Source of the DNA: Bradyrhizobium diazoefficiens
GTDB taxonomy: Bacteria > Pseudomonadota > Alphaproteobacteria > Rhizobiales > Xanthobacteraceae
Reading direction: 5' to 3'
DNA length: 64,000 nt
Assembly (NCBI RefSeq): GCF_016612535.1
Contig: NZ_JAENXS010000001.1
Location: 3,063,501 to 3,127,500 of the forward strand
Shown: piece after piece, positions 28,060 through 36,725 of the stretch
How the letters are laid out: every line of letters starts with the position of its first letter
Numbering within the stretch: position 1 is the first letter of the stretch
Notes under the pieces: generated by a model
What the model was told of the DNA's origin: nothing
Databases searched by the model: none
What the model saw: only the letters and a program-made list of their open reading frames with translations
Program-made: the position numbers and the translations under genes

Positions 28060-28563
28060 ATGCGCGCTGCGGCCGCAATTCTCATCACTTTGCTTCTGGT
28101 CGGCTGCGCCGGCAATGAAGCGCCGGTCCAGCAGCCGTCGATGTATGCCGACATGTCGGTCCCGGGCACCAAGCTCGATGCGCCAGCGGCCGCGATCATG
28201 ATCTCGCAGTACCGCCAGAACAACGGCCTCGGCACCGTGGTCATCGATCCCGATCTGATGCGGCTCGCCGAATCCCAGTCCAACGCCATGGCCGCGGCCA
28301 ACAAGATGGACCATGACGTCCGCGCGCCCCTGGCCAAGCGCCTCGCCGGCGGCGGCTATCCCGCGACCGTGGCGGTCGAGAACATCTCGGCCGGCTATCA
28401 TACGCTGGCGGAAGCGTTTTCCGGTTGGCGCGACTCGCCTCCCCACCGCGCCAACATGCTCAAAAGCGGTGTCACAAAATTGGGCATAGCGGCGAGCTAT
28501 GCTCCCGGCACCAAGTACAAGGTGTTCTGGACCATGATCCTGGCGTCGACCGACCCCCGATAA
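28060..28563 (+). CDS. CAP/SCP-domain lipoprotein
   Basis: The 167-residue protein has a lipoprotein signal peptide with lipobox LLVG-C (Cys about residue 16) and a CAP (SCP/PR1-like) domain: LMRLAESQSNAMAAANKMDH, a His-containing NKMDHD, ENISAGYHTLAEAFSGWRDS and PPHRANML. The conserved His and Glu of the CAP cavity are present. Bacterial CAP proteins are extracytoplasmic and mostly of unknown function. It is monocistronic, 150 bases after cysH. Confidence 0.9.
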   Translation: MRAAAAILITLLLVGCAGNEAPVQQPSMYADMSVPGTKLDAPAAAIMISQYRQNNGLGTVVIDPDLMRLAESQSNAMAAANKMDHDVRAPLAKRLAGGGYPATVAVENISAGYHTLAEAFSGWRDSPPHRANMLKSGVTKLGIAASYAPGTKYKVFWTMILASTDPR

Positions 28564-28641
28564 GCCAGACTTGATCCCGGGATGCATTGACGCCGCGGCA
28601 GACTGTCGCCACGGTCGCTGGCCATCTGCTATTGTTCCCGA

Positions 28642-29817
28642 ATGACAGATCATAGCCCGGAAGTCGCAACAGTCCCCGCGAAGGCGCAGCGTGTCCTGGT
28701 TCTCCAGGGCGGCGGTGCGCTCGGCTCCTATCAGGCCGGCGCCTACCAATCGCTGTGCCATTTCGATTTCGAGCCCGAATGGGTTGCCGGCATCTCGATT
28801 GGTGCCGTCAATGCCGCCATCATCGCCGGCAATGAGGGCCCGACCCGAGTCAAGCGGCTCAAGGAATTCTGGGAGATGGTCTCCAAGCCGGTGCCGTGGA
28901 AGCCGATCGGCAAGAGCGACCATAGCCGCGAGCTCTTCAATTCCACCAGCGCCGCACTGATCGCGACATTTGGCGTGCCCGGCTTCTTCACCCCGCGCAT
29001 CCCGCCTGCGCCGCTCTGGCCGCCGGGCAGCCCGCAGGCCGAGAGCTATTACGACACCGCGCCGCTGAAGAAGACGCTGGAGCGTTTGGTCGATTTCGAC
29101 CGCATCAACGATCTGAAGACCCGCCTGTCGGTCGGCGCTGTCGGTGTCACTTCGGGCAACTTCAAATATTTCGACAATTACGAGTTCAAGAAGCTCGGCA
29201 AGACCATCGGCCCCGAGCACATCATGGCCTCCGGCGCGCTGCCGCCGGGCTTTCCCTCGGTCGTGATCGACGGGGAGCATTATTGGGATGGCGGCATCGC
29301 CTCCAACACGCCGCTCGACTTCGTGCTAGACGCGGAGCTCGATCGCGACCTCCTGATCTTCCAGGTCGACCTGTTCAGCGCCCGCGGCGATCTGCCGACT
29401 TCGCTGCTAGAGGCCACCGAGCGCGAGAAGGACATCCGCTTCTCCAGCCGCACGCGGATGAACACCGACAAGAACAAGCAGGTGCATAACGCCCGCCGGG
29501 CCGTGCGCGACCTGATCGGCAAATTGCCGGACTATCTGAAGAACCACCCATCCGTCGAGTTTCTCGCGAAGGTCTCGCGTGAAAGCACCGTTACGGTGGT
29601 GCACCTGATCTATCGCAGCAAGAACTACGAATCCTCGTCCAAGGACTACGACTTCTCGCATGTCGCCATGGTCGAGCATTGGGAAAGCGGCGTGCGCGAC
29701 GTGCATCTGTCGATGCGCCACAAGGACTGGCTCGAGCGGCCGCAATCCGGCGAGACCATGGTGACCTACGATCTCACGGGGGACGTCACCGTGCCCCCGC
29801 CAAAAAGGAGCGAATAA
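28642..29817 (+). CDS. Patatin-like phospholipase (with DUF3734-type C terminus)
   Basis: The 391-residue cytoplasmic hydrolase has the three patatin signatures: the oxyanion loop GGGALGSYQAG (about 18-28), the nucleophile elbow GISIG, and the catalytic Asp in DGGIASNTPL. The C-terminal 100 residues match the extension (DUF3734) seen in alphaproteobacterial homologues. It probably acts on lipids or polyhydroxybutyrate granules. Its stop is directly followed by the start of bdhA, so it likely forms a two-gene operon with the 3-hydroxybutyrate dehydrogenase. Confidence 0.93.
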   Translation: MTDHSPEVATVPAKAQRVLVLQGGGALGSYQAGAYQSLCHFDFEPEWVAGISIGAVNAAIIAGNEGPTRVKRLKEFWEMVSKPVPWKPIGKSDHSRELFNSTSAALIATFGVPGFFTPRIPPAPLWPPGSPQAESYYDTAPLKKTLERLVDFDRINDLKTRLSVGAVGVTSGNFKYFDNYEFKKLGKTIGPEHIMASGALPPGFPSVVIDGEHYWDGGIASNTPLDFVLDAELDRDLLIFQVDLFSARGDLPTSLLEATEREKDIRFSSRTRMNTDKNKQVHNARRAVRDLIGKLPDYLKNHPSVEFLAKVSRESTVTVVHLIYRSKNYESSSKDYDFSHVAMVEHWESGVRDVHLSMRHKDWLERPQSGETMVTYDLTGDVTVPPPKRSE

Positions 29818-29818
29818 C

Positions 29819-30607
29819 ATGGGTACTCTGTCAGGCAAGAACGCCGTCGTGACCGGATCGACCAGCGGCATCGGGCTCGCCTATGCGCGCGCTTTCGCCG
29901 CCGCCGGCGCCAACGTCGTCATCAACGGCTTCGGCTCGCCGGAAGACATCGAGAAGGAGCGCGCGAAGATCGAGGCCGATTTCGGCGTCAAGGCGGTCTA
30001 CTCGCCCGCCGACATGACCAAGCCGGCCGAGATCGCCGGGATGATCGCGCTGGGCGAGACGTCGTTCGGTTCGGTCGATATTCTCGTCAACAATGCCGGC
30101 ATCCAGTTCGTATCGCCGATCGAGGAATTCCCGCCGGAAAAGTGGGACCAGATCATCGCGATCAACCTGTCCTCGGCCTTCCATGCCATCCGCGCCGCGG
30201 TGCCCGGCATGAAGAAGAAGGGCTGGGGCCGCATCATCAACACCGCGTCGGCGCACTCGCTGGTCGCTTCGCCCTTCAAGTCGGCCTATGTGTCGGCCAA
30301 GCACGGCATCGCCGGTCTGACCAAGACCGTGGCGCTCGAAGTCGCGACCAACAAGATCACCTGCAACTGCATCAGCCCCGGCTATGTCTGGACGCCGCTG
30401 GTGGAGAAGCAGATCCCCGACACGATGAAGGCCCGCAATCTTACGCGCGAGCAGGTCATCAACGACGTGCTGCTCGATGCGCAGCCGACCAAGGAGTTCG
30501 TGACATCCGAGCAGGTCGCAGCGTTGGCGCTGTTCCTGTGCAGCGACGATGCCGCGCAGATCACCGGCACCAACCTCTCGATCGATGGCGGCTGGACCGC
30601 GGAGTAG
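29819..30607 (+). CDS. bdhA: 3-hydroxybutyrate dehydrogenase
   Basis: The 262-residue short-chain dehydrogenase oxidises D-3-hydroxybutyrate to acetoacetate with NAD. It shows TGSTSGIGLAYA, NNAGIQFVSPIEEFP, the catalytic Ser and YxxxK (SAYVSAKHG), and the family-specific CISPGYVWTPLVEKQIPD and the C-terminal GTNLSIDGGWTAE. The last motifs distinguish BdhA from general SDRs. It follows the patatin gene by one base and an AAAAAGGAG site precedes the ATG. Confidence 0.95.
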   Translation: MGTLSGKNAVVTGSTSGIGLAYARAFAAAGANVVINGFGSPEDIEKERAKIEADFGVKAVYSPADMTKPAEIAGMIALGETSFGSVDILVNNAGIQFVSPIEEFPPEKWDQIIAINLSSAFHAIRAAVPGMKKKGWGRIINTASAHSLVASPFKSAYVSAKHGIAGLTKTVALEVATNKITCNCISPGYVWTPLVEKQIPDTMKARNLTREQVINDVLLDAQPTKEFVTSEQVAALALFLCSDDAAQITGTNLSIDGGWTAE

Positions 30608-30624
30608 AGTTTTCGCAACGAGTG

Positions 30625-30665
30625 ACGCAAACGGCGGGAGCGGCAAGCTTCCGCCGTTTTGCGTT
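30625..30665 (+). terminator. Terminator after bdhA (possibly bidirectional)
   Basis: A stem with arms AAACGGCGG and CCGCCGTTT around a 13-base loop, followed by TGCG, lies 20 bases after the bdhA stop and just after the convergent TSUP gene. The T-run is short, so efficiency is uncertain. Confidence 0.6.
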
Positions 30666-30678
30666 CGCCGTTTTGCCT

Positions 30679-31524
30679 TCAACGGCTCCAGGCCAATGCC
30701 GTCACGATCACGGATTGCAGGTTCAGCTCCGTGAACATGATCTTGCCGGCGACCACGATGAGGACGCAGGCGAGTGCGGCGCGCAGCACCGTCTCCGGGA
30801 CGCGGGTCGCGCTGTAGCTGCCGAGGATGATGCCGGGCAGGGAGCCCAGCAGCAGTACCCCCATCAGATGCCAGTCGACCGAGCCGAGCAGCCAGTGTCC
30901 GGTCCCGGCCACCAGCGTCAGCGGCACGGCGTGCGCGATGTCGGAGCCGACAATGGTTGCCATCGGCAGGCGCGGGTAAAGCAGCAGCAGCACGGTCACG
31001 CCGACCGCACCGGCGCCGACCGACGAAATCGAGACCAGCACGCCGAGCACGGCTCCCGTGATCACGGTCGCAATTGCCGTGGTGCGCTCGTCGACCTGCT
31101 CTATGCGCCGGCGATAGCGCTCCATGATCGACTTGCGGAAGATCAGCGAGATCGCGGTCAGCATCAGCGCAAAGCACAGCACCAGATTGACCAGATTGCG
31201 CTCGGAATCGCTCCTGAGATCGAGCTTCCACAGCACCAGCAGCGTCAGCACGCTCGCCGGGATGCTGCCGCAGGCAAGTCGCAGCACCGCCGGCCAGTGC
31301 ACGCTGCGCGACCAGCCATGCACGACGCTGCCGCCGGTCTTGGTAGCGGCGGCATAGAGCAGGTCGGTGCCGACGGCGGTGGTCGGGTGGATGCCGAACA
31401 GCAGGATCAGGAGCGGCGTCATCAACGAGCCACCTCCCACGCCGGTCAACCCGACAAGCAGGCCGACGCCAAATCCCGAAGCGACGTAGAGCGGATCGAT
31501 CATGGTCAGGGAATCTAGGTTCAT
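30679..31524 (-). CDS. TSUP family sulfite/organosulfonate exporter (TauE/SafE)
   Basis: The 281-residue membrane protein has about eight hydrophobic helices in two repeats, with the family motif GVGGGSLMTPLLILLFGI near residue 22 and GVLVSISSVGAGAVGVTVL in the second half. TSUP permeases move anionic sulfur compounds or other organic anions; some export sulfite. It is convergent with bdhA. I use the ATG at 31524 (MNLDSLTMIDP); an ATG at 31503 is also possible. A link with the cys cluster 3 kb away is possible but not shown. Confidence 0.9.
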   Translation of the reverse strand: MNLDSLTMIDPLYVASGFGVGLLVGLTGVGGGSLMTPLLILLFGIHPTTAVGTDLLYAAATKTGGSVVHGWSRSVHWPAVLRLACGSIPASVLTLLVLWKLDLRSDSERNLVNLVLCFALMLTAISLIFRKSIMERYRRRIEQVDERTTAIATVITGAVLGVLVSISSVGAGAVGVTVLLLLYPRLPMATIVGSDIAHAVPLTLVAGTGHWLLGSVDWHLMGVLLLGSLPGIILGSYSATRVPETVLRAALACVLIVVAGKIMFTELNLQSVIVTALAWSR

Positions 31525-31692
31525 CTCGTCAGTTGGGCAATACGAGTAGAATAAACTTTCCCTGAGAGGCAACTACCTCGGGCGAATAAGAAAAATCGTG
31601 CGCATATGGGTGAGCAGGCAGTTGTTTTGCTCCATTCGCCGATGATCTGCGAAACGGGTGTTTCGTGGGTGGGCAGCGGAAAGCGCAGATAA

Positions 31693-32013
31693 TCACGGAG
31701 CAATGCCTTGTTGTGACGGCTCGTTCAGCCCTGAGAGCGGTCGCCGTGACGTATGTCGGATATGAACGATATGGATCACGTCGCCACGAACACGGTAAAA
31801 TATCCGGAATGGATAGCGAACGACTGTTGCAACACGAATCTGGGAACGGTTCGTGACGCTTGGTGCCGAGGAGGGAGCGCTCCGGACGCGCTCGATGACG
31901 TCAAGAAATCTGCGTCCGACCGCTTCGGCGATTACAGGGCTGGCGTTTGCCGCATAGTACGTCGAGATCGTCGCGAGGTCAGCAAGCGCCTCTCGCGTCC
32001 AGACGACCTTCAT
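31693..32013 (-). CDS. Type II toxin, RelE/ParE family
   Basis: The 106-residue protein reads MKVVWTREALADLATISTYY, then a helix with ARRFLDVIERV-like sequence (VGRRFLDVIERVRSAPS) and RVATVVRYPFRIFYRVRGD followed by VIHIVHIRHTSRRP. This is the RelE/ParE fold with the typical C-terminal basic strand. It could target ribosome-bound mRNA or DNA gyrase; ParE is the better guess from the pattern. Its ATG overlaps the antitoxin stop codon (ATGA), the antitoxin being upstream as usual. Confidence 0.9.
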   Translation of the reverse strand: MKVVWTREALADLATISTYYAANASPVIAEAVGRRFLDVIERVRSAPSSAPSVTNRSQIRVATVVRYPFRIFYRVRGDVIHIVHIRHTSRRPLSGLNEPSQQGIAP

Positions 32014-32246
32014 CCGCGCCCAAATTTCGCGAAGGCCTCCGCGACCTCGGCATCCGTAGCGACCTCGCCACGATCTATCGAGGCCAAGGCCGCGTCGATG
32101 CTCCGTAGTTCCTCTTGCGTTGCTAAATATTCGCCGCCGAGCAACTCGCTCTCGATTTCGTTAGCAAGCGCAACCAGCTCGTTCTGAGCCTCTTCAGGCC
32201 AAGTCTGGGCGCGTTCCAGAAGATTTCGCAGATCGCTTGCAGCCAT
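32010..32246 (-). CDS. Antitoxin partner of the RelE/ParE toxin
   Basis: The 78-residue acidic protein (MAASDLRNLLERAQTWPEEA at the start, FAKFGRG at the end) is the small first gene of the toxin-antitoxin pair. It is mostly helical, with no ribbon-helix-helix or HTH that I can recognise, and resembles the unstable antitoxins of parE-like pairs in rhizobia. I use the ATG at 32246; another in frame at 32258 would add four residues. Its frame continues open upstream only as a shadow of the flippase gene. Confidence 0.82.
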   Translation of the reverse strand: MAASDLRNLLERAQTWPEEAQNELVALANEIESELLGGEYLATQEELRSIDAALASIDRGEVATDAEVAEAFAKFGRG

Positions 32247-32287
32247 GGATGTGACCATAGCAGCTGTTGGATGGCTTTCCAATTGCC

Positions 32288-33667
32288 TTAGGCCGATGGC
32301 AAGCGTCCAAACGCCAGCACGTGCAGCCCGAGGCGCTGCCGCACGATCCAGAACAGCAGCACCGTCTCGAAGGTGAGCGAAATCGAGGTCGCGGCCGCGG
32401 CGCCGTGGCCGCCGAAGCGCGGCACCAGTGCGATGCAGAGCACGAGGTTCATCACGAAGGCGAGCGCGTAGGCCAGCGCGCAGATCTTCTGCTGGCCGAG
32501 CATGTTGAGCAGCCGCTCCACCGGCCCGATCGCGGCACGCACCACCAAGCCGATCGCGGCGATGAGCATGATGTCGTAGCCGACCACGAATTGCGGCCCG
32601 AACAGCCAGAGCAGCGGCTTGCCGAGCGCGAGCAGCACGGCGGTCGCCGCCAGCGACGGCCAGAACGTCCAGTTGATGGCGTGGGCGACATAGGCCGACA
32701 GTCGCGCCTTGTCGCCGAGCGCGTTGTATTCGGCGAAGCGATGCGCGGTCGTTGCTGACATCGCGTAATGGATGAAGGACACCAGCGCCAGCGTCTTCAC
32801 GACAGCGAAATAGACGCCGACCTCGTCGGACGGGCGGAATTGCTGCAGCACCAGCACATCGGTGTAGGACAACAGCAGATAGAAGCTCTCGACCAGCAGG
32901 ATCGGCAGCGAGACGGCGAGCCAGCCACTGATGTCGTAGGACTTGGGACCGGGGCCGATGTGATCGGCGAGCTTGCGGTTCAGCACCACCATCTGCCCGG
33001 TCATTGCGATCCACACGGCGCCTGCGCTCGCCACCATCGCCGCGATTGCGCCGAGATGATAGCCGAGCAGGAAGGCGCACGCCGTGATGCCGATGATCAG
33101 CGCCTGGCGGATGATGAATTGCGGCATCAGGCCGAGCTGCATCCAGTCATGCGAGCGCGCGATGCCATCCTGGGTGTTGGCGACGACGAAGGCGGGCAGC
33201 GTCATGCAGCCGATATAGAGCGGCAGCGCCTCGGCGGCATCGATCCAGGGCGACAACAGCATGACGATACCGGCGAGCGCGAGCGACACCAGCGTCGAGA
33301 CGGCAAAGGTCAGCCAGCGGCTGCCGGAGAGGAAGCCGCGCAACAGCGCATGGTCGCCGCTCGCGCGATACTCCGGAATGATTTTTTGCGCGGATGCGGA
33401 GATGCCAAAGTCCATCATGCTGCCGAGCAGCAGCACCCAGGTCCAGACATAGACATAGATGCCGTAGTCGGACGTCCCCATCCAGCGCGCGAGCAGGACC
33501 TGCGAAAAATAGGCGAGGCCCGCGCTGATGACGCGGATGATGAAGATGGTGCCGGCCAGCCGCCGCGTCAGCGACGCTTCGCTCGATCCGCCTGTCAGCC
33601 TGGCACGCAGCCGCGCGATCAGCCCGGCCGGTCCGGTCGTTGCGGGGTCTGCATCCATCACGGCCAA
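32288..33667 (-). CDS. Lipopolysaccharide/oligosaccharide flippase-like membrane protein
   Basis: The 459-residue protein has 12 or more hydrophobic helices and resembles the Wzx/MATE (MOP) superfamily of polysaccharide exporters: TIFIIRVISAGLAYFSQVLL, GTSDYGIYVYVWTWVLLLGS and QFRPSDEVGVYFAVVKTLAL. It would flip lipid-linked oligosaccharides across the inner membrane, but no glycosyltransferases are adjacent. The exact substrate cannot be deduced. Confidence 0.87.
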   Translation of the reverse strand: MAVMDADPATTGPAGLIARLRARLTGGSSEASLTRRLAGTIFIIRVISAGLAYFSQVLLARWMGTSDYGIYVYVWTWVLLLGSMMDFGISASAQKIIPEYRASGDHALLRGFLSGSRWLTFAVSTLVSLALAGIVMLLSPWIDAAEALPLYIGCMTLPAFVVANTQDGIARSHDWMQLGLMPQFIIRQALIIGITACAFLLGYHLGAIAAMVASAGAVWIAMTGQMVVLNRKLADHIGPGPKSYDISGWLAVSLPILLVESFYLLLSYTDVLVLQQFRPSDEVGVYFAVVKTLALVSFIHYAMSATTAHRFAEYNALGDKARLSAYVAHAINWTFWPSLAATAVLLALGKPLLWLFGPQFVVGYDIMLIAAIGLVVRAAIGPVERLLNMLGQQKICALAYALAFVMNLVLCIALVPRFGGHGAAAATSISLTFETVLLFWIVRQRLGLHVLAFGRLPSA

Positions 33668-33800
33668 TTCGAAGAATCTCCGAGCGTCCCGCCTGCTGCG
33701 GCAGGCTTGCTGCGATAGCCTTTGCGATCGCCTTAGGAATTAGCAACCATTCGTTAAGATTCGGTTGGGTGGGATGTGTGCTATCGCCTCAACCAACAGT

Positions 33801-33945
33801 GTCGTCCCGGCGAAGGCGGGGACCTATAGCCACAGGACGTGATTTGGCGAAGACTCGTCGTTCGGGATTGTCACCGCTCACGGTCGATAGATTACGCGGT
33901 ATGGGTCCGGCCCCCGTGCGCAATTGCGCACTAGGCCGGGACGAC
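33801..33945. repeat. Composite palindromic repeat unit
   Basis: Between the flippase start and the DsbD-like gene the sequence begins with GTCGTCCCGGCGAAGGC and ends with GGCCGGGACGAC, with GGACCTATAGCCACAGG and TTTGGCGAAGACTCG inside. The same internal phrases recur at 49573-49695, so these are two copies of one composite repeat. No coding sequence is seen in the 280-base gap. Confidence 0.8.
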
Positions 33946-33947
33946 AC

Positions 33948-34787
33948 TCACTCCAAATTCGTATTGAACTCGTACGACTTCTCCGGCCCGACCAGCGTGA
34001 ATTTCAACGCCGCGCCGTCGGGCTTGACGCCCGGCGGCAGTCCGTCGAGCTCGAAGGAAAATCGTTTCACCCCGGGCGGGCTGTGCTCGACCGGATCAGG
34101 AATCGGCAGCGACCAGTCCGGCGTCGGTCCCTCCACGAACAGATTGACGTTGCGGCCATCAGGTACGACGACGTCGACCACCACGTTCTTGGGCCCGTCG
34201 CGCTTGACGTCGCGGATGGTCAGTGGATTGGGATCGCCGATATTGGCGGGCTTCGGCACCGCGTCCAGCGCCGCGCGCAGATTGGCGTCTTCGGTCGAGG
34301 CGACGTTGTTGAAGCCGAGCTCGATATTGGCCTCGACGGGAATGCAGAGCTTTTCGCAGACGGCGTAATTGATCTCGGCGCGCAACGTCACCGGCTTGTC
34401 GGCAGCCTTGGCGACGATACGCAAGGGCAGCACGATCTGGTCGTGATAGCCGATCGAATGGCCGCCGGCACCGTCGTCGAACTTCAGGGGCGCCGGCCAC
34501 ATCACCGTCACCGCTTCGACATTATCCGATTTCGAGAAGTCGAACCGCGGCGGAACGCCGGAATCGCCCGGCATGCGCCAGTAGGTCTTCCAGCCTGGCT
34601 GGATCTGGAAAGCGATCCCGCCGAGCAGGACCGTGCCGCTGCGCGATCCCGCGAGCAACCGCACCGCGGAATGTCCGTCGCGCTGCCACAGTGAAGCGTC
34701 GTCGGCATGGGCACCCATCGCCAGCGACGACGCAAGCAAGGTAGTCGCGACGCCAATCGCCGCATGCAGGGGAACTCTTGTCAGCAT
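33948..34787 (-). CDS. Stand-alone DsbD N-terminal (alpha) domain protein, periplasmic
   Basis: The 279-residue protein has a signal peptide (cleavage about after AMGAHA, residue 28) and one immunoglobulin-like DsbD-alpha domain. The redox cysteines lie in AVCEKLCIPVEANIEL (Cys spaced by three). No DsbD-beta membrane part or thioredoxin domain follows. In DsbD the alpha domain passes electrons to periplasmic substrates; here the electron donor must be another protein such as a CcdA/ScsB-like protein. An alternative is a copper-resistance or cytochrome maturation role. Confidence 0.85.
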   Translation of the reverse strand: MLTRVPLHAAIGVATTLLASSLAMGAHADDASLWQRDGHSAVRLLAGSRSGTVLLGGIAFQIQPGWKTYWRMPGDSGVPPRFDFSKSDNVEAVTVMWPAPLKFDDGAGGHSIGYHDQIVLPLRIVAKAADKPVTLRAEINYAVCEKLCIPVEANIELGFNNVASTEDANLRAALDAVPKPANIGDPNPLTIRDVKRDGPKNVVVDVVVPDGRNVNLFVEGPTPDWSLPIPDPVEHSPPGVKRFSFELDGLPPGVKPDGAALKFTLVGPEKSYEFNTNLE

Positions 34788-34929
34788 GGCACGTCTTTAC
34801 AGGGTCGCCCCGGGGCAAGCCATTGAATTGCTTGTGATGGATGCACTTGAATCAAGCCTCTGCAAGCCTTGATTTGACAGCCGCCCGGCCCGACATCAGG
34901 ATAGGAATTGAAACCGGAGTGCTTCACCG

Positions 34930-35574
34930 ATGGCTCCCACAGGCAAGAGGACGGGCGAAAGCACCCGCAGGGCGAGCCCCGCGCTTCCCAGTTCGGCCAG
35001 TTATCTCGACGGCCGGCTGTTGATCGCGATGCCCGTCATGGGCGACGAGCGCTTCGAGCGCTCGGTGATCTATCTCTGTGCCCATTCCGCCGAAGGCGCG
35101 ATGGGCATCATCGTCAATCACCCGGCCGGTAGCATCGACTTTCCCGAGCTTTTGGAGCAGCTCGGCATCGTCAAGAAGGGCGAGCACATCAAGCTGCCCG
35201 AAAATGCCGAAAGCATGAAGGTGCTGCGTGGCGGCCCGGTCGATACCGGCCGCGGCTTCGTGCTGCATTCCAGCGATTTTTACATTGAGAACGCGACACT
35301 GCGGATCGACGACGGCGTCTGCCTCACTGCAACCGTCGACATCCTGCGCGCGATCGCCAACGGCTCCGGGCCCAAGCACGCCATCCTCGCACTCGGTTAC
35401 GCCGGCTGGGCGCCGGGCCAGCTCGAGACCGAGATCCAGAGCAATGGCTGGCTGCATTGCGACGCGGATGCGGATTTGATCTTCGGCGACGACGTCGACG
35501 AGAAATACGGCCGCGCCTTGCGCAAGATCGGCATCGACCCCGGCATGCTCTCGAACGAGGCCGGGCACGCGTAG
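34930..35574 (+). CDS. YqgE/AlgH family protein
   Basis: The 214-residue protein belongs to the UPF0301 (YqgE/AlgH) family. It contains [49 protein letters not shown] split over that region, [19 protein letters not shown] and [20 protein letters not shown], all hallmarks. Function is unknown; in Pseudomonas AlgH affects alginate expression. It begins with ATG about 140 bases from the divergent DsbD-like gene and is followed by a REP-like hairpin at 35602. Confidence 0.95.
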   Translation: MAPTGKRTGESTRRASPALPSSASYLDGRLLIAMPVMGDERFERSVIYLCAHSAEGAMGIIVNHPAGSIDFPELLEQLGIVKKGEHIKLPENAESMKVLRGGPVDTGRGFVLHSSDFYIENATLRIDDGVCLTATVDILRAIANGSGPKHAILALGYAGWAPGQLETEIQSNGWLHCDADADLIFGDDVDEKYGRALRKIGIDPGMLSNEAGHA

Positions 35575-35601
35575 TTCGCTCCGCTGTCGCACACCTCTGG
35601 T

Positions 35602-35627
35602 GTCGTTCCGGCGAAGGCCGGGACGAC
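35602..35627. repeat. Dispersed palindromic repeat (REP-like) copy
   Basis: A near-perfect copy of the 26-base hairpin seen at 5335 (arms GTCGTTCCGG and CCGGGACGAC). It sits in the 59-base gap between the convergent yqgE and TfdA-like genes and may help terminate both transcripts. Confidence 0.88.
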
Positions 35628-35633
35628 GATGAC

Positions 35634-36521
35634 CTACTCCGCCGCCTGCTGTTGCACCGTCGCCTCTGTCCCCGCCACTGTGGCGCGGCGCATGTCGCGG
35701 GGCTGGGACTGGTCGTAGCGGCGGACGCGGTGCATGGTCTGGCGATTGTCCCACATCACGAGATCATGCAGCTTCCATTTGTGGACGTAGACGAATTCGT
35801 TCTGCGTCGCGTGCTCGTTGAGATCGCGCAGCAACAGCCGTCCCTCCGGCATGCTCATGCCGACGATTTTGCCGGCGTGGGATGAGAGATAGAGCGACTT
35901 GCGGCGATGCACGGGGTGCGTCCGCACCAGCCGCTGCAGCACCGGCTTGAACATTGCCTTCTCGTCGTCGGTGTATTCGGTGAAGCCGAGCGATCCTCGC
36001 GAATACATCAGCGAGTGTTCGCAGACGAGGTCGTCGATCTCGGCCTTGGTCTCGTCGTCGAGCGCGTCATAGGCCGCGCGCATGTCGGCGAACTCGGTAT
36101 TGCCGCCCTTCGGATTCACCACGCGCGCCGACAACAGCGAGAATTTTGCGGGGATGGGGCGGAACGAGCTGTCGGAGTGCCACAGGCAATTGCCGAGATT
36201 GAACAGATGCGTGCGGCTGTCCTTCGCCAGCGGCTTGCCGTCCTTGCCGAGATTGGAGACGTCGTTGAGGCCAGACTGGAGCCGGTAGTCCTGCGCCTTG
36301 GTGACAGTGCCGCCACGGGCATCCTCGCGCTGGCCGAAATTCAGCGCGAAGCCCATCTGCTGCTCGTCGGTGATGTCCTGGTCGTGGAAAACCAGCACCG
36401 CATATTTGTCCATGGCCGCTTCAACCTCGCGCGCCTCGCTCTCGGTGAGCGGCTTGCGCAAATCGAGGCCCGAAACTTCGCCGACAAAATGTTTCTGAAG
36501 CTGCCGGATGGCGATCGTCAT
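35634..36521 (-). CDS. TauD/TfdA family 2-oxoglutarate dioxygenase, TfdA-like
   Basis: The 295-residue Fe(II)/2-oxoglutarate dioxygenase has the facial triad H115-D117 (LWHSDSSF) and H264 (WDNRQTMHRVRRYD) and R275 in QPRDMRR for 2-oxoglutarate binding. Its pattern follows the 2,4-D dioxygenase TfdA (ADMRAAYDAL, HATQNEFVYVHKW, VMWDNR) more closely than taurine dioxygenase. TfdA-alpha type proteins occur in non-2,4-D-degrading Bradyrhizobium strains, so the natural substrate is open. I start at the ATG at 36521; a longer frame has no support. Confidence 0.9.
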   Translation of the reverse strand: MTIAIRQLQKHFVGEVSGLDLRKPLTESEAREVEAAMDKYAVLVFHDQDITDEQQMGFALNFGQREDARGGTVTKAQDYRLQSGLNDVSNLGKDGKPLAKDSRTHLFNLGNCLWHSDSSFRPIPAKFSLLSARVVNPKGGNTEFADMRAAYDALDDETKAEIDDLVCEHSLMYSRGSLGFTEYTDDEKAMFKPVLQRLVRTHPVHRRKSLYLSSHAGKIVGMSMPEGRLLLRDLNEHATQNEFVYVHKWKLHDLVMWDNRQTMHRVRRYDQSQPRDMRRATVAGTEATVQQQAAE

Positions 36522-36626
36522 GGCATTTCTCCCGCGGACCGCGAGCGGTTGGTCCCGCTCTGTTGAAGAAAAAGCTACTCCCGCATTGGCCGTTGTCAAC
36601 GCTCGGCGCGCATAGCTCCCCCGTGG

Positions 36627-36704
36627 CCCGGATGGAGCGCAGCGAAATCCGGGGTTCTCATCCCGCAGAAAGACCTTCCCGGATTGCGCTTCGCTCCATC
36701 CGGG
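36627..36704. repeat. Inverted dispersed repeat (GGAGCGxAGCGxAATCC type)
   Basis: Two similar palindromic arms, CCCGGATGGAGCGCAGCG and CCCGGATTGCGCTTCGC, face each other about 25 bases apart. This is a common Bradyrhizobium intergenic repeat. It fills most of the gap between the TfdA-like gene and the SDR gene. Confidence 0.7.
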
Positions 36705-36725
36705 CTACTCCGCCTTCGACGCCTC

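Noticed and set aside
32259..33080. Long upstream extension of the antitoxin frame
   Set aside because: It overlaps the flippase gene out of phase and is Arg/Ala-rich; the antitoxin needs only the last 78 codons.
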